Below, in pieces: positions 1 through 5,070 of a DNA stretch of 5,070 nt. The DNA comes from Halobacteriaceae archaeon Tc-Br11_E2g27 (GTDB lineage: Archaea; Halobacteriota; Halobacteria; Halobacteriales; Haloarculaceae). The notes beneath the pieces were generated by a model that saw only the letters and a program-made list of their open reading frames with translations, was not told the DNA's origin and did no database searches. The DNA lies in the NCBI GenBank assembly GCA_001564135.1, contig LKNH01000205.1, positions 1 to 5,070 on the forward strand, in the 5' to 3' direction. The first letter of the stretch is position 1, and each line of letters starts with the position of its first letter. The position numbers and the translations under genes are program-made.

Positions 1-14
1 CAAAACCCCTACGT

Positions 15-920
15 ATGGCCCAAGAGACAGTTAGCCACGAGGAGGGAGCAATTTACGAGTTCACGCCCGAACTGGACCCAATCAGTTCGGTTGAACCGGG
101 AACTGCACTGACAATCAAGACACGCGACAGCCTCGATGGGGCGGTCCAGTCGGACTCTGAGGTCATCGAGACGATTCCCGATGAGGTGAATGCAGCGACC
201 GGTCCAATTGCCGTCGAGGGGGCAACACCGGGAGACGTTCTCAAAGTCGAAATCGAGGAGGTCCGCCTGACAGAGCCAGCAGGACGCGTTATCACCATTG
301 ATGGGTTCGGATTGCTCGACGGCGAACCGGATATCGAGGCCCCGAAATCTCGCATGACGCCAGTTGACGGTGAGACGATATCCTTTGATGGCATTGAGAT
401 ACCCGTCGACCCTGTTATCGGGACGATTGGGGTTGCCCCGGAAACGGAGTCCTATACGACGCTCGTTCCACATGACCATGGTGGGAATCTCGATACGACG
501 GATATCACGGCAGGCAACACGGTCTATTTCCCGGTCTTTCAGCCAGGTGGTCAACTTGCGATGGGCGACTGCAAGGCTGCGATGGCCGATGGCGAGATGT
601 GCGGCACTGGCTCGGAAATTGCCACCGATATCGATATCACTGTCGACCTCATCGAAACTCCCGAAATTGACTTGCAGCGCCCGCTCGTTGAGACGGCGGA
701 TGCGTGGAAGACGCTTGCAAGCGCGGAAACGATGGAGAAAGCCTGTAAACTGGCAAATCAGGACGCTATCGCGCTGCTCGCGGCGGAGCACGACTTCGAC
801 TCAACTGACGCATACATGTTTTCGAGCCTTGTCGGCGGGCTAGAAATTAGCCAGGTCGTTGACCCACTTGTAACCGTTCGAAATGCGATACCGAAGACGT
901 ATCTTTCTCACCCGTTTTAA
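15..920 (+). CDS. Acetamidase/formamidase family protein
   Basis: Predicted cytoplasmic amidohydrolase of the FmdA/AmdA family, which hydrolyses short amides such as formamide or acetamide to ammonia and the carboxylate. The 301 residues carry the family landmarks in order: TGPIAVEGATPGDVL (about 62-76), IPVDPVIGTIGVAP (129-142), HGGNLDTTDI (155-164) and GDCKAAMADGEMCGTG (184-199). Length matches the short, roughly 300-residue members. There is no signal peptide or membrane segment, and Asp/Glu greatly outnumber Lys/Arg. In many family members the last motif reads GD-x-HA-xx-GDGE; here Lys187 and Ala191 replace the usual His and Gly, so the substrate or even amidase activity is uncertain. Only 14 nt precede the ATG, so its promoter and upstream neighbours lie outside the window. 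The family assignment is strong; the physiological substrate is not known. Confidence 0.9.
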   Translation: MAQETVSHEEGAIYEFTPELDPISSVEPGTALTIKTRDSLDGAVQSDSEVIETIPDEVNAATGPIAVEGATPGDVLKVEIEEVRLTEPAGRVITIDGFGLLDGEPDIEAPKSRMTPVDGETISFDGIEIPVDPVIGTIGVAPETESYTTLVPHDHGGNLDTTDITAGNTVYFPVFQPGGQLAMGDCKAAMADGEMCGTGSEIATDIDITVDLIETPEIDLQRPLVETADAWKTLASAETMEKACKLANQDAIALLAAEHDFDSTDAYMFSSLVGGLEISQVVDPLVTVRNAIPKTYLSHPF

Positions 921-936
921 TCTTCATTCACTACAT

Positions 937-983
937 GTGCGAATAAAAACAAGTCCTTCTTGCGCACTCTCCAGACCCTTTTT
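937..983 (+). terminator. Hairpin plus T-run after the amidase gene
   Basis: Seventeen nt after the amidase stop, GTGCG (937-941) pairs with CGCAC (963-967), and inside it CAAG (950-953) pairs with CTTG (959-962) around a 5-nt loop. The left side carries an 8-nt A-rich bulge. A run of five T follows at 979-983. Archaeal termination depends mainly on T-runs rather than stems, so the T5 is the stronger signal. This is a plausible 3' end for the amidase transcript, not proven. Confidence 0.4.
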
Positions 984-1044
984 CAGAATTCTCGTTTGTA
1001 ACGGCCCCACACTGGCGAAAATCCCATCACGCTGAGCTAATATG

Positions 1045-1071
1045 TTATAAAAACAATAAACTGGTTTATAA
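1045..1071. promoter_or_regulatory. TATA-like inverted repeat, candidate promoter
   Basis: TTATAAA (1045-1051) and TTTATAA (1065-1071) form a perfect 7-bp inverted repeat with a 13-nt spacer. Each arm resembles an archaeal TATA box. Using the usual spacing of about 27 nt from TATA centre to start site, the right arm would start plus-strand transcription near 1093-1097, upstream of the hairpin at 1123-1182. The left arm read on the minus strand would start near 1020. The AT-rich setting makes chance TATA matches likely, so confidence is limited. Confidence 0.35.
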
Positions 1072-1122
1072 TCTGTAAATCAACACATCTATATTGCTGG
1101 AAATAAAAAGCACAATTGCCGA

Positions 1123-1182
1123 GTTGGGGGAGACAATACCGGACCGTGCCTCTGACAGATTTTCCCGGAATTTGTCCCCAAC
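1123..1182 (+). ncRNA. Imperfect long hairpin, candidate small RNA or leader
   Basis: GTTGGGG (1123-1129) and ACAA (1133-1136), separated by a 3-nt bulge, pair with TTGT (1172-1175) and CCCCAAC (1176-1182), giving 11 base pairs. Further in, CCGG (1139-1142) can pair with CCGG (1165-1168) around a 22-nt loop. A short T-run follows at 1188-1191. A TATA-like box at 1065-1071 is correctly placed to produce a transcript containing this structure. It matches no RNA family I know. It could be a free small RNA, part of a long 5' leader of the 1297 gene, or a protein-binding DNA palindrome. Confidence 0.3.
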
Positions 1183-1296
1183 CGGCGTTTTCTGACAATC
1201 TCTAGTAGCTGCTGTGCTCGCGTGCCCACTGGAGTCCTTTCACGTTCTGAAAACGCTCGACACTCCTCATAGTAACCCGGTACGAACAGCGAGTGT

Positions 1297-1563
1297 ATGA
1301 GTTCGGATACAGGAGAGCTATACGTTCTGCGAGAAGGCGATGGTGAGTGGGAACAACCGATACCGCTGCGGGAGGTTGTCTTCGAACGACTCGAAGCCGA
1401 GGGCGGTCTTTCGCCGGATACCCTTGCGGACTTTTCGACCTACGTCGACAGAGCTGACCTTGCGGCCGTACTCGATGGGGAAGGAGACGAACAACTCTCT
1501 TTTTCGGTTGAGGGCCACACCGTCACCGTCACGGCTGACGGCGAGATAACGGTTACCTCCTGA
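1297..1563 (+). CDS. Small acidic protein, HalOD1-output-domain-like
   Basis: An 88-residue, strongly acidic protein (21 Asp/Glu, 4 Arg, no Lys) with no signal peptide or membrane segment. Its plan resembles the haloarchaeal HalOD1 output domain. A helix of the type PLREVVFERLEAEGG (22-37) is followed by a short segment ending in a D-x-ADLAAVLDG helix (51-61), where the domain usually has a Leu/Tyr-rich turn and an IDPDAL-type helix. It ends in a beta hairpin, LSFSVEGHTVTVTADGEITV (67-86). In larger proteins HalOD1 follows response-regulator receiver or PAS domains; here it stands alone, as in many small haloarchaeal proteins whose function is not known. A weak TATA-like box near 1268-1275 lies about 26 nt before the ATG and no Shine-Dalgarno is seen, which suggests a leaderless message. 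Family assignment is from memory of the pattern and is moderate. Confidence 0.75.
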   Translation: MSSDTGELYVLREGDGEWEQPIPLREVVFERLEAEGGLSPDTLADFSTYVDRADLAAVLDGEGDEQLSFSVEGHTVTVTADGEITVTS

Positions 1564-1568
1564 TAGTA

Positions 1569-1573
1569 TTTTT
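1569..1573 (+). terminator. T5 run after the HalOD1-like gene
   Basis: Five consecutive T lie 6 nt after the stop codon of the 88-residue protein, in the 24-nt gap before the convergent membrane-protein gene. A T-run just past a stop is the typical archaeal termination signal. No stem precedes it. Confidence 0.4.
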
Positions 1574-1587
1574 CCACGAGTCGTCTG

Positions 1588-1779
1588 TCACAACTCCGCT
1601 TCGAACATCCATTTCCAGAGGAAATACGCCATCCACGACAGATAGAGCGTGAAGACGATAAACCAGACTGCTATCTGGACGAGATGATGTGGGTAAATGA
1701 CGTAGGCGAAAAAGAGCAACGCGAGCGAAGCGACCAGGATGGCAGCATCATACCGGTCGAAAGATGGAAAAAACACCAT
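1588..1779 (-). CDS. Small two-helix membrane protein, function unknown
   Basis: A 63-residue protein with two hydrophobic segments, about 11-29 (AAILVASLALLFFAYVIY) and 33-57, joined by a tight P-HH turn. The second helix is rich in Trp, Tyr and Phe, and the protein ends in an acidic FEAEL tail. I do not recognise the family. The frame stays open upstream to 1953, but I chose the ATG at 1779. The upstream extension is basic, unlike haloarchaeal proteins, and would overlap the divergent transporter gene. A TATA-like TTTTA on the minus strand (1804-1808) also lies about 27 nt before this ATG, fitting a leaderless message. The gene is divergent from the MFS transporter (121 nt between starts) and convergent with the HalOD1-like gene. 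A role as a small membrane partner of the transporter is possible but is only a guess from position. Confidence 0.7.
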   Translation of the reverse strand: MVFFPSFDRYDAAILVASLALLFFAYVIYPHHLVQIAVWFIVFTLYLSWMAYFLWKWMFEAEL

Positions 1780-1900
1780 TACAGGCCTCTTTTTCTGCGA
1801 GCGTAAAATGCGTAGCGGTTGTATCTCTCTGGCTAATACGGTGGTGGGATAACGGTACCAGTTCGATTGGTTGAAGCGGCTTCGATTCAACCTCCCGAGT
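1780..1900. promoter_or_regulatory. Divergent promoter region, membrane protein / MFS
   Basis: Short region between two divergent genes. On the minus strand, TTTTA at 1804-1808 is a good TATA candidate for the 63-residue protein. On the plus strand, two weaker TATA-like stretches occur, CTAATAC near 1832-1838 and GGATAAC at 1847-1853; either could serve the transporter. No clear Shine-Dalgarno is present before the transporter start candidates. Confidence 0.4.
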
Positions 1901-3103
1901 GTGTCTCGCCGCGAACTCTTTGGCTCCCTCTGTGCGATGGTGTTTCTGGTCAATCTGGCCCGACTTATCTTTGCACCGCTGGTCCAGCCTGCTGCCGCCG
2001 ATTTCGACGTGACTGCAGCGTCGCTGGGTGTCGTCGCCAGTGCTGCATGGCTCGGCAGCGCCTCCCCACGCCTTCCGACCGGCTACCTTCTGACCCGATT
2101 TCCCCGCCACTGGATCGTTGCGGCGACCGGAACCTTGCTGATTTTCACTGCGACGTTCACTGGCTTTTCCCAGTCAGTGACGCATCTGACCATCGGCGCG
2201 TTCCTTATGGGTCTCTCAAGCGGGATGTATTTCATTGCGGGTTTGCCGCTCGTGAGCGAACTGTTTCCAACGCGGGTTGGAAAAGCAATCGGCATCCACG
2301 GATTGGCAGGTCAACTTGCCGCAGTTATCGCTCCGCTTGCGCTCAGTGCGATACTGATTGTCGGCAACTGGCGAACGACGTTCTTCCTGATTGCAATACT
2401 CGCTGCCATCACGACAGCGTGGTTGCTGGTTGCCAGCCGCCGGACTGACCTGCCGGAGGCTGGGTCGGCAGACAGGAGTCTCATTGCTGCCGGCAAGGCA
2501 CAGTGGCCGACAATTCTCACTGGTATCGCCTTCATCGGTGCGGCTGGCTTTCTCTGGAACGGCCTGTTCAATCTGTACGGAGATTATCTCGAAGTGGTCA
2601 AAGGAATTGACCCGGAAACGGGTCGAATCTTGCTGTCAGTGATGTTCGCGGCCGGGTTGCCCGCATTTCTCGTCACCGGTCTTCTCGCTGACCGCCTGCC
2701 GAACATCCCGTTGCTCATTGCCATCACCGTCGCGTTCGTCCTGTCGGTGCTTGCGCTGACTGTCGCGGAGGGGATTGTGACAATTGCGCTCGTCAGCATC
2801 ATCCTCGGCTACAGCATCCACTCGCTGTTTCCGGCTATCGATACCTACATGCTCTCATCGCTTCCTGACCACCACCGCGGCAGTGCCTATGCGCTCTTTT
2901 CGGCAACCATGATGTTTATTCAGGCGCTTGGCTCTGGAACCATCGGGACGGCGGTCTCCCGTGGCGCAAGTTATACGGTTATCTTCCAGTCGCTTGCGGT
3001 CCTCGTTGGCCTTCTCATCTTCATCATGGTCCTTATGCACCGGGCAGGCTGGCTCCCTACTGGCGGACGACCGGGAGAAACGCCGTCGCAGTCGATGCCA
3101 TGA
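1901..3103 (+). CDS. Major facilitator superfamily (MFS) transporter
   Basis: A 400-residue secondary transporter with about twelve membrane helices: roughly 7-29, 42-62, 71-89, 95-116, 132-154 and 158-178, then a cytoplasmic loop 179-202, then 203-226, 243-265, 269-288, 290-312, 328-350 and 356-380. The loop between helices 2 and 3 (SPRLPTGYLLTRFPRHW, 55-71) is a degenerate motif A. The equivalent loop between helices 8 and 9 keeps GLLADRLPN (260-268). NWRTTF (156-161) is the common MFS signature at the start of helix 6. The substrate cannot be read from the sequence. The start is uncertain: the frame opens at 1853 with a TTG at 1871 (410 residues), a GTG at 1901 and an ATG at 1937 that lies inside helix 1. 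I prefer GTG 1901, which puts an Arg-Arg just before helix 1. It is convergent with carS, with 35 nt between stops. Confidence 0.88.
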   Translation: MSRRELFGSLCAMVFLVNLARLIFAPLVQPAAADFDVTAASLGVVASAAWLGSASPRLPTGYLLTRFPRHWIVAATGTLLIFTATFTGFSQSVTHLTIGAFLMGLSSGMYFIAGLPLVSELFPTRVGKAIGIHGLAGQLAAVIAPLALSAILIVGNWRTTFFLIAILAAITTAWLLVASRRTDLPEAGSADRSLIAAGKAQWPTILTGIAFIGAAGFLWNGLFNLYGDYLEVVKGIDPETGRILLSVMFAAGLPAFLVTGLLADRLPNIPLLIAITVAFVLSVLALTVAEGIVTIALVSIILGYSIHSLFPAIDTYMLSSLPDHHRGSAYALFSATMMFIQALGSGTIGTAVSRGASYTVIFQSLAVLVGLLIFIMVLMHRAGWLPTGGRPGETPSQSMP

Positions 3104-3138
3104 AGCTTGCTCACGGATGGATGTCTATCCCTGTCAGT

Positions 3139-3684
3139 TTACCATGGCTCGTTTTTCACGCCGATAACGTAGGCAAAGACGTTTGTCGAGATGTGCAAGA
3201 TTACCGTCAGCACAATTACGACAGCAAGGACGGGGAGGGTAAACGTCTCGAGAAACCATGATGGTTTGACAATAAAGGCAAGTGCCAGCGACCCGACGAC
3301 GAAATCTAATTGGTCGATGCCGGGAAAGGGCGCACCGCGCTGGCGGCCAGTTCGTCGCTTGAGAAAGGAGGCTCCGATATCGCCGAGCATCGCACCGAAC
3401 GGGAGCGCAAGCACGACAAGTGCCGGAAATATCGGCAGCGAAACACTGAGCGTCTCACTGACTGTTGGGGCGAGTTGATTCAACAGGAGTGCAAGTGCTG
3501 CGCCGGCCGCCGTTCCAGCGGCCGTCCCGCGCCAGGTTTTCCCGTCGCCGAGCAATCGGCTGCCACCTAGCATTCGCCCACCGTCGATTGGTCGGCCGCC
3601 ACCAGCGAGGACTGCCACGTTATTCGGAATATATGCGGGTAACATGACCCAGAACGCAATAATGACGACTGCAACAATCTCCAT
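3139..3684 (-). CDS. carS: CDP-archaeol synthase (CTP:archaeol-phosphate cytidylyltransferase)
   Basis: Integral membrane enzyme of archaeal lipid synthesis. It transfers CMP from CTP to 2,3-di-O-geranylgeranylglycerol 1-phosphate, giving CDP-archaeol for polar head-group attachment. The 181 residues match the family length and its conserved segments in order: LPAYIPNNVAVLAGGGRPID (15-34), LGDGKTWRG (45-53), GDIGASFLKRRTGRQRG (101-117), PGIDQLDF (121-128) and the C-terminal H-x-x-TNVFAY...K-x-x-PW pattern (164-181). About five hydrophobic segments are visible. The Gly-Asp plus Lys-Arg-Arg segment and the Asp-Gln-Leu-Asp segment correspond to the CDP-alcohol synthesis signature shared with bacterial CdsA. 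The ATG at 3684 has a minus-strand TATA-like ACTAAAG at 3707-3713, about 27 nt upstream, which supports a leaderless start. It is divergent from the proline dehydrogenase gene and convergent with the transporter. Confidence 0.95.
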   Translation of the reverse strand: MEIVAVVIIAFWVMLPAYIPNNVAVLAGGGRPIDGGRMLGGSRLLGDGKTWRGTAAGTAAGAALALLLNQLAPTVSETLSVSLPIFPALVVLALPFGAMLGDIGASFLKRRTGRQRGAPFPGIDQLDFVVGSLALAFIVKPSWFLETFTLPVLAVVIVLTVILHISTNVFAYVIGVKNEPW

Positions 3685-3706
3685 AGCGGGTGGTTGTGTG
3701 GCATGG

Positions 3707-3713
3707 CTTTAGT
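3707..3713 (-). promoter_or_regulatory. TATA-like box of carS
   Basis: On the minus strand this reads ACTAAAG, centred about 27 nt upstream of the carS ATG (3684). There is no Shine-Dalgarno between it and the start. Weak match, but correctly spaced. Confidence 0.35.
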
Positions 3714-3747
3714 CTCAATGATTTGGTCTGGCTGTTGGCATGCTGAC

Positions 3748-3803
3748 ACTGCCGGACGTGAAGCTACTGATTCCAGTTGTGGCGTGAAACCACGTCCGGC
3801 AGT
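3748..3803. repeat. Perfect 13-bp inverted repeat between divergent genes
   Basis: ACTGCCGGACGTG (3748-3760) and CACGTCCGGCAGT (3791-3803) are exact reverse complements separated by 30 nt. The spacer holds a smaller palindrome, ACTG-attc-CAGT (3766-3777). Arm centres are 43 bp apart, close to four turns of B-DNA, so two bound dimers would sit on the same face. The right arm ends one base before the TATA-like box of the proline dehydrogenase gene and would overlap its TFB-recognition element; the left arm lies about 35 bp beyond the carS TATA-like box. Most simply a regulator operator; a folded RNA is an alternative. Confidence 0.7.
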
Positions 3804-3804
3804 C

Positions 3805-3811
3805 TGATAAT
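3805..3811 (+). promoter_or_regulatory. TATA-like box of the proline dehydrogenase gene
   Basis: TGATAAT is centred about 27 nt before the ATG at 3834, the spacing expected for a leaderless haloarchaeal gene. It directly follows the right arm of the 13-bp inverted repeat. Confidence 0.5.
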
Positions 3812-3833
3812 CCGGCCGACCCAACGTTCATCT

Positions 3834-4670
3834 ATGATACCTCCAGTTGCATCCCAGTTTCTTGCGGGCGAGACCGAAGCCGAGGCGATAGCACATGCCG
3901 AGCATCTCACTGAGCATAACATGGGCGCGATTCTCAATCTGCTTGGCGAGCATTACGAGGACCGCTCGGAGGCAGCGGCTGATGCCCGCACCTACCGCCA
4001 TCTTGTCGATGATATCACAGGGACGGATATCGATGCCTGCCTGTCTGTCAAACCGACACAGCTCGGCCTCGATATCAGCGAGGATTGTTTTCGTCTCAAC
4101 CTTGACCCACTTGTCCGACACGCGTACGAACACGACGTCTTTGTCTGGATAGATATGGAGGATTACGAGACGACCGACGCCACGCTCCGGGCCTTCGAGG
4201 ACCACGCAACCGAATACGGTAACGTCGGTGTCTGCATACAGGCGAACCTCCGCCGGACGAAAGGCGACCTCGAACGACTGGCCGACCTGCCCGGCAAAGT
4301 CAGACTCGTCAAAGGGGCGTACAACCCTCCGACGGCCATCGCCTACGGCTCAAAAGAACGCATTAACAGAGAAACCAAAGAGTGTCTTCGGTACATGTTC
4401 GAACACTTTGAGGACGGCGTTGCACTCGGTAGCCACGACCCGGAACTGATAACGCTCGCTGCTGACCTCCATGCACAGTACGGAACGCCATATGAACTGC
4501 AACTGCTGATGGGCGTCCGGGACAGTACACAGTATGATCTCGCAAAACACCACGAGGTCTGGCAGTATGTCCCCTACGGCAGGAAATGGCCATCGTATTT
4601 CTACCGACGGATGACCGAACGCACCGAAAATATCGGGTTTGCATTTCAGGCGCTTAATCCGCTCTCCTAA
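3834..4670 (+). CDS. Proline dehydrogenase (FAD-dependent)
   Basis: Flavoenzyme that oxidises L-proline to 1-pyrroline-5-carboxylate, the first step of proline catabolism to glutamate. The 278 residues form a compact, single-domain version of the PutA proline dehydrogenase barrel. Visible landmarks are SVKPTQLGLD (71-80), WIDMED (105-110), NVGVCIQANLRRT (130-142), VRLVKGAY (156-163), GSHDP (199-203), LQLLMGVR (222-229) and the C-terminal YVPYG...YFYRR (245-259). In PutA enzymes the Tyr and paired Arg of that last segment (here near Arg258 and Arg259) hold the proline carboxylate. I prefer the ATG at 3834 over a TTG at 3777: MIPPVASQFLAGE fits the family N terminus, and the TATA-like box at 3805-3811 is correctly spaced. 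The longer start would place an inverted-repeat arm in coding sequence. The partner pyrroline-5-carboxylate dehydrogenase is not in the window. Confidence 0.94.
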   Translation: MIPPVASQFLAGETEAEAIAHAEHLTEHNMGAILNLLGEHYEDRSEAAADARTYRHLVDDITGTDIDACLSVKPTQLGLDISEDCFRLNLDPLVRHAYEHDVFVWIDMEDYETTDATLRAFEDHATEYGNVGVCIQANLRRTKGDLERLADLPGKVRLVKGAYNPPTAIAYGSKERINRETKECLRYMFEHFEDGVALGSHDPELITLAADLHAQYGTPYELQLLMGVRDSTQYDLAKHHEVWQYVPYGRKWPSYFYRRMTERTENIGFAFQALNPLS

Positions 4671-4679
4671 TCCAGCCGT

Positions 4680-4689
4680 GACCGCGGTC
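4680..4689. repeat. 10-bp perfect palindrome after proline dehydrogenase
   Basis: GACCGCGGTC is a perfect palindrome 9 nt past the stop codon of the proline dehydrogenase gene, followed by a pyrimidine-rich stretch (about 4700-4714). It could aid 3' end formation or be a small operator. A chance palindrome is also possible. Confidence 0.3.
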
Positions 4690-4738
4690 GGGGCGAACGT
4701 CTGTTTCCTCTCCTGTTGGCCGGTTGAACAAGGTACTT

Positions 4739-4749
4739 GAGCGACGCTC
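4739..4749. repeat. GAGCG-a-CGCTC palindrome before the last gene
   Basis: A 5+1+5 perfect palindrome ending 14 nt before the ATG at 4764, overlapping the end of a weak TATA-like TACTTGA (4734-4740). If the gene is leaderless, a protein bound here would block polymerase loading. Short, so chance cannot be excluded. Confidence 0.3.
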
Positions 4750-4763
4750 TCGTAGCCTGTCAT

Positions 4764-5070
4764 ATGACTATCCTCATCTACGGTGCGTACGGATATACCG
4801 GCGAACTTATCGCCCGTGAAGCCGCCGAACGCGACCTCGATTTCTGTGTCGGGGGGCGAAACGGCACGAAAACGCGGGGGCTGGGTATCGAACTCGGGGT
4901 CGAATCGCGAGTGTTTCCGGCCGACCGTGCAGCCGATAATCTGGACGATATCGACATCATCCTGAACTGTGCCGGCCCGTTTGTCGAAACCTACGAGCCA
5001 ATCGTCGAGGCCTGTTTTGAACACGGTGTCCACTACGTTGATATCACCGGCGAGTTCCCGGTCTTCGAGG
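4764..5070 (+). CDS. Saccharopine dehydrogenase-like NAD(P)-binding oxidoreductase, N-terminal part
   Basis: Partial gene running off the right edge; 102 codons are visible. The N terminus MTILIYGAYGYTGELIARE is a Rossmann-fold dinucleotide-binding start with the G-A-Y-G-Y-T-G motif (7-13). It is followed by GGRN (29-32), NCAGPFVETYEPIVEAC (68-84) and HYVDITGE (90-97). This order is typical of the saccharopine dehydrogenase-like family, which includes the trans-acting enoyl reductases of about 350-400 residues. Despite the name, members of this subgroup are generally not shown to work in lysine metabolism, and the substrate here is unknown. No Shine-Dalgarno is seen before the ATG. The gene lies 93 nt after the proline dehydrogenase gene on the same strand; the palindromes between them suggest separate transcription rather than a tight operon. 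Confidence 0.88.
   Translation, partial: MTILIYGAYGYTGELIAREAAERDLDFCVGGRNGTKTRGLGIELGVESRVFPADRAADNLDDIDIILNCAGPFVETYEPIVEACFEHGVHYVDITGEFPVFE

Larger units (their letters stand above)
921..1296. other. 376-nt gap without a recognisable gene
   Basis: No convincing protein-coding frame exists on either strand. In order it holds the terminator-like hairpin (937-983), a very AT-rich block (1041-1117, about a quarter G+C) with a TATA-like inverted repeat, a long imperfect hairpin (1123-1182), a direct repeat TCTGACA (1151-1157 and 1191-1197), and a weak TATA-like box before the next gene (near 1268-1275). The gap is long compared with the others here (24 to 149 nt). It could hold a small RNA, a long leader or a decayed gene. 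Confidence 0.6.

Noticed and set aside
9..791. Minus-strand 260-codon open frame opposite the amidase gene
   Set aside because: It is basic and Arg/Cys-rich, unlike haloarchaeal proteins, and fully overlaps a gene with clear family motifs. It arises from codon bias of the real gene.
1116..1160. Stretch resembling a tRNA D-arm (GCCGAGTTGGGGGAG)
   Set aside because: No T-arm (GGTTCGA-type) sequence, anticodon arm or acceptor pairing follows at the required distances.
1202..1270. 22-residue minus-strand micro-ORF (MRSVERFQNVKGLQWAREHS...)
   Set aside because: Too short to support from sequence alone, with no promoter or Shine-Dalgarno evidence and no recognised similarity. It could be chance or a remnant.
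1588..1953. 121-residue version of the small membrane protein
   Set aside because: The extra N-terminal 58 residues are basic and low in acidic residues and would overlap the divergent transporter gene. The ATG at 1779 has a well-spaced TATA-like box.
3104..3138. Possible terminator hairpin GGAT-gtct-ATCC between the transporter and carS
   Set aside because: The stem is only 4 bp and no T-run follows in the gap. The nearest T5 (3152-3156) lies inside the 3' end of carS.
3748..3803. The 13-bp inverted repeat as terminal repeats of a tiny transposable element
   Set aside because: The whole unit is only 56 bp, has no flanking target-site duplication that I can see and no second copy in the window. 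A regulatory site fits its promoter position better.
3777..4670. Longer proline dehydrogenase starting at TTG 3777
   Set aside because: The extension (MWRETTSGSLIIRP...) does not resemble the family N terminus, runs through the inverted-repeat arm and the TATA-like box, and uses a rare start codon.
4350..5033. Minus-strand 227-codon open frame
   Set aside because: It spans the 3' part of proline dehydrogenase, the gap and the start of the oxidoreductase, both clearly coding on the plus strand. It has no recognisable motifs.

Overview
The window looks like a piece of a haloarchaeal (class Halobacteria) chromosome. The predicted proteins are very acidic: the 88-residue protein at 1297-1563 has 21 Asp/Glu, 4 Arg and no Lys. 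CDP-archaeol synthase (CarS), an enzyme of archaeal ether-lipid synthesis, is present. Starts mostly lack Shine-Dalgarno sequences, and several have a TATA-like box about 27 nt upstream of the start codon, as in leaderless haloarchaeal genes. Base composition is moderate for this group. I cannot name a genus.

Layout, left to right. (1) 15-920 (+): a complete acetamidase/formamidase-family amidohydrolase. (2) 921-1296: a 376-nt gap with a terminator-like hairpin, an AT-rich stretch holding a TATA-like inverted repeat, and a second long imperfect hairpin; possibly a small RNA or a long leader. (3) 1297-1563 (+): a small acidic protein resembling the HalOD1 output domain. (4) 1588-1779 (-): a 63-residue two-helix membrane protein, convergent with (3) and divergent from (5). 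(5) about 1901-3103 (+): a 12-helix MFS transporter of unknown substrate. (6) 3139-3684 (-): carS, convergent with the transporter. (7) 3685-3833: a divergent promoter region with a perfect 13-bp inverted repeat next to the promoter of (8). (8) 3834-4670 (+): proline dehydrogenase. (9) 4764-5070 (+), cut by the window edge: a saccharopine-dehydrogenase-like NAD(P)-binding oxidoreductase.

The genes do not form one pathway. They look like single-gene transcription units in mixed orientations. Two are catabolic for nitrogen compounds (amidase, proline dehydrogenase), one makes membrane lipid, and one is a transporter. I see no mobile element, CRISPR array, tRNA or rRNA. The best candidates for something undescribed are non-coding: the inverted repeat between carS and the proline dehydrogenase gene, and the structured gap before the HalOD1-like gene. 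The rest looks like ordinary haloarchaeal core or accessory content.
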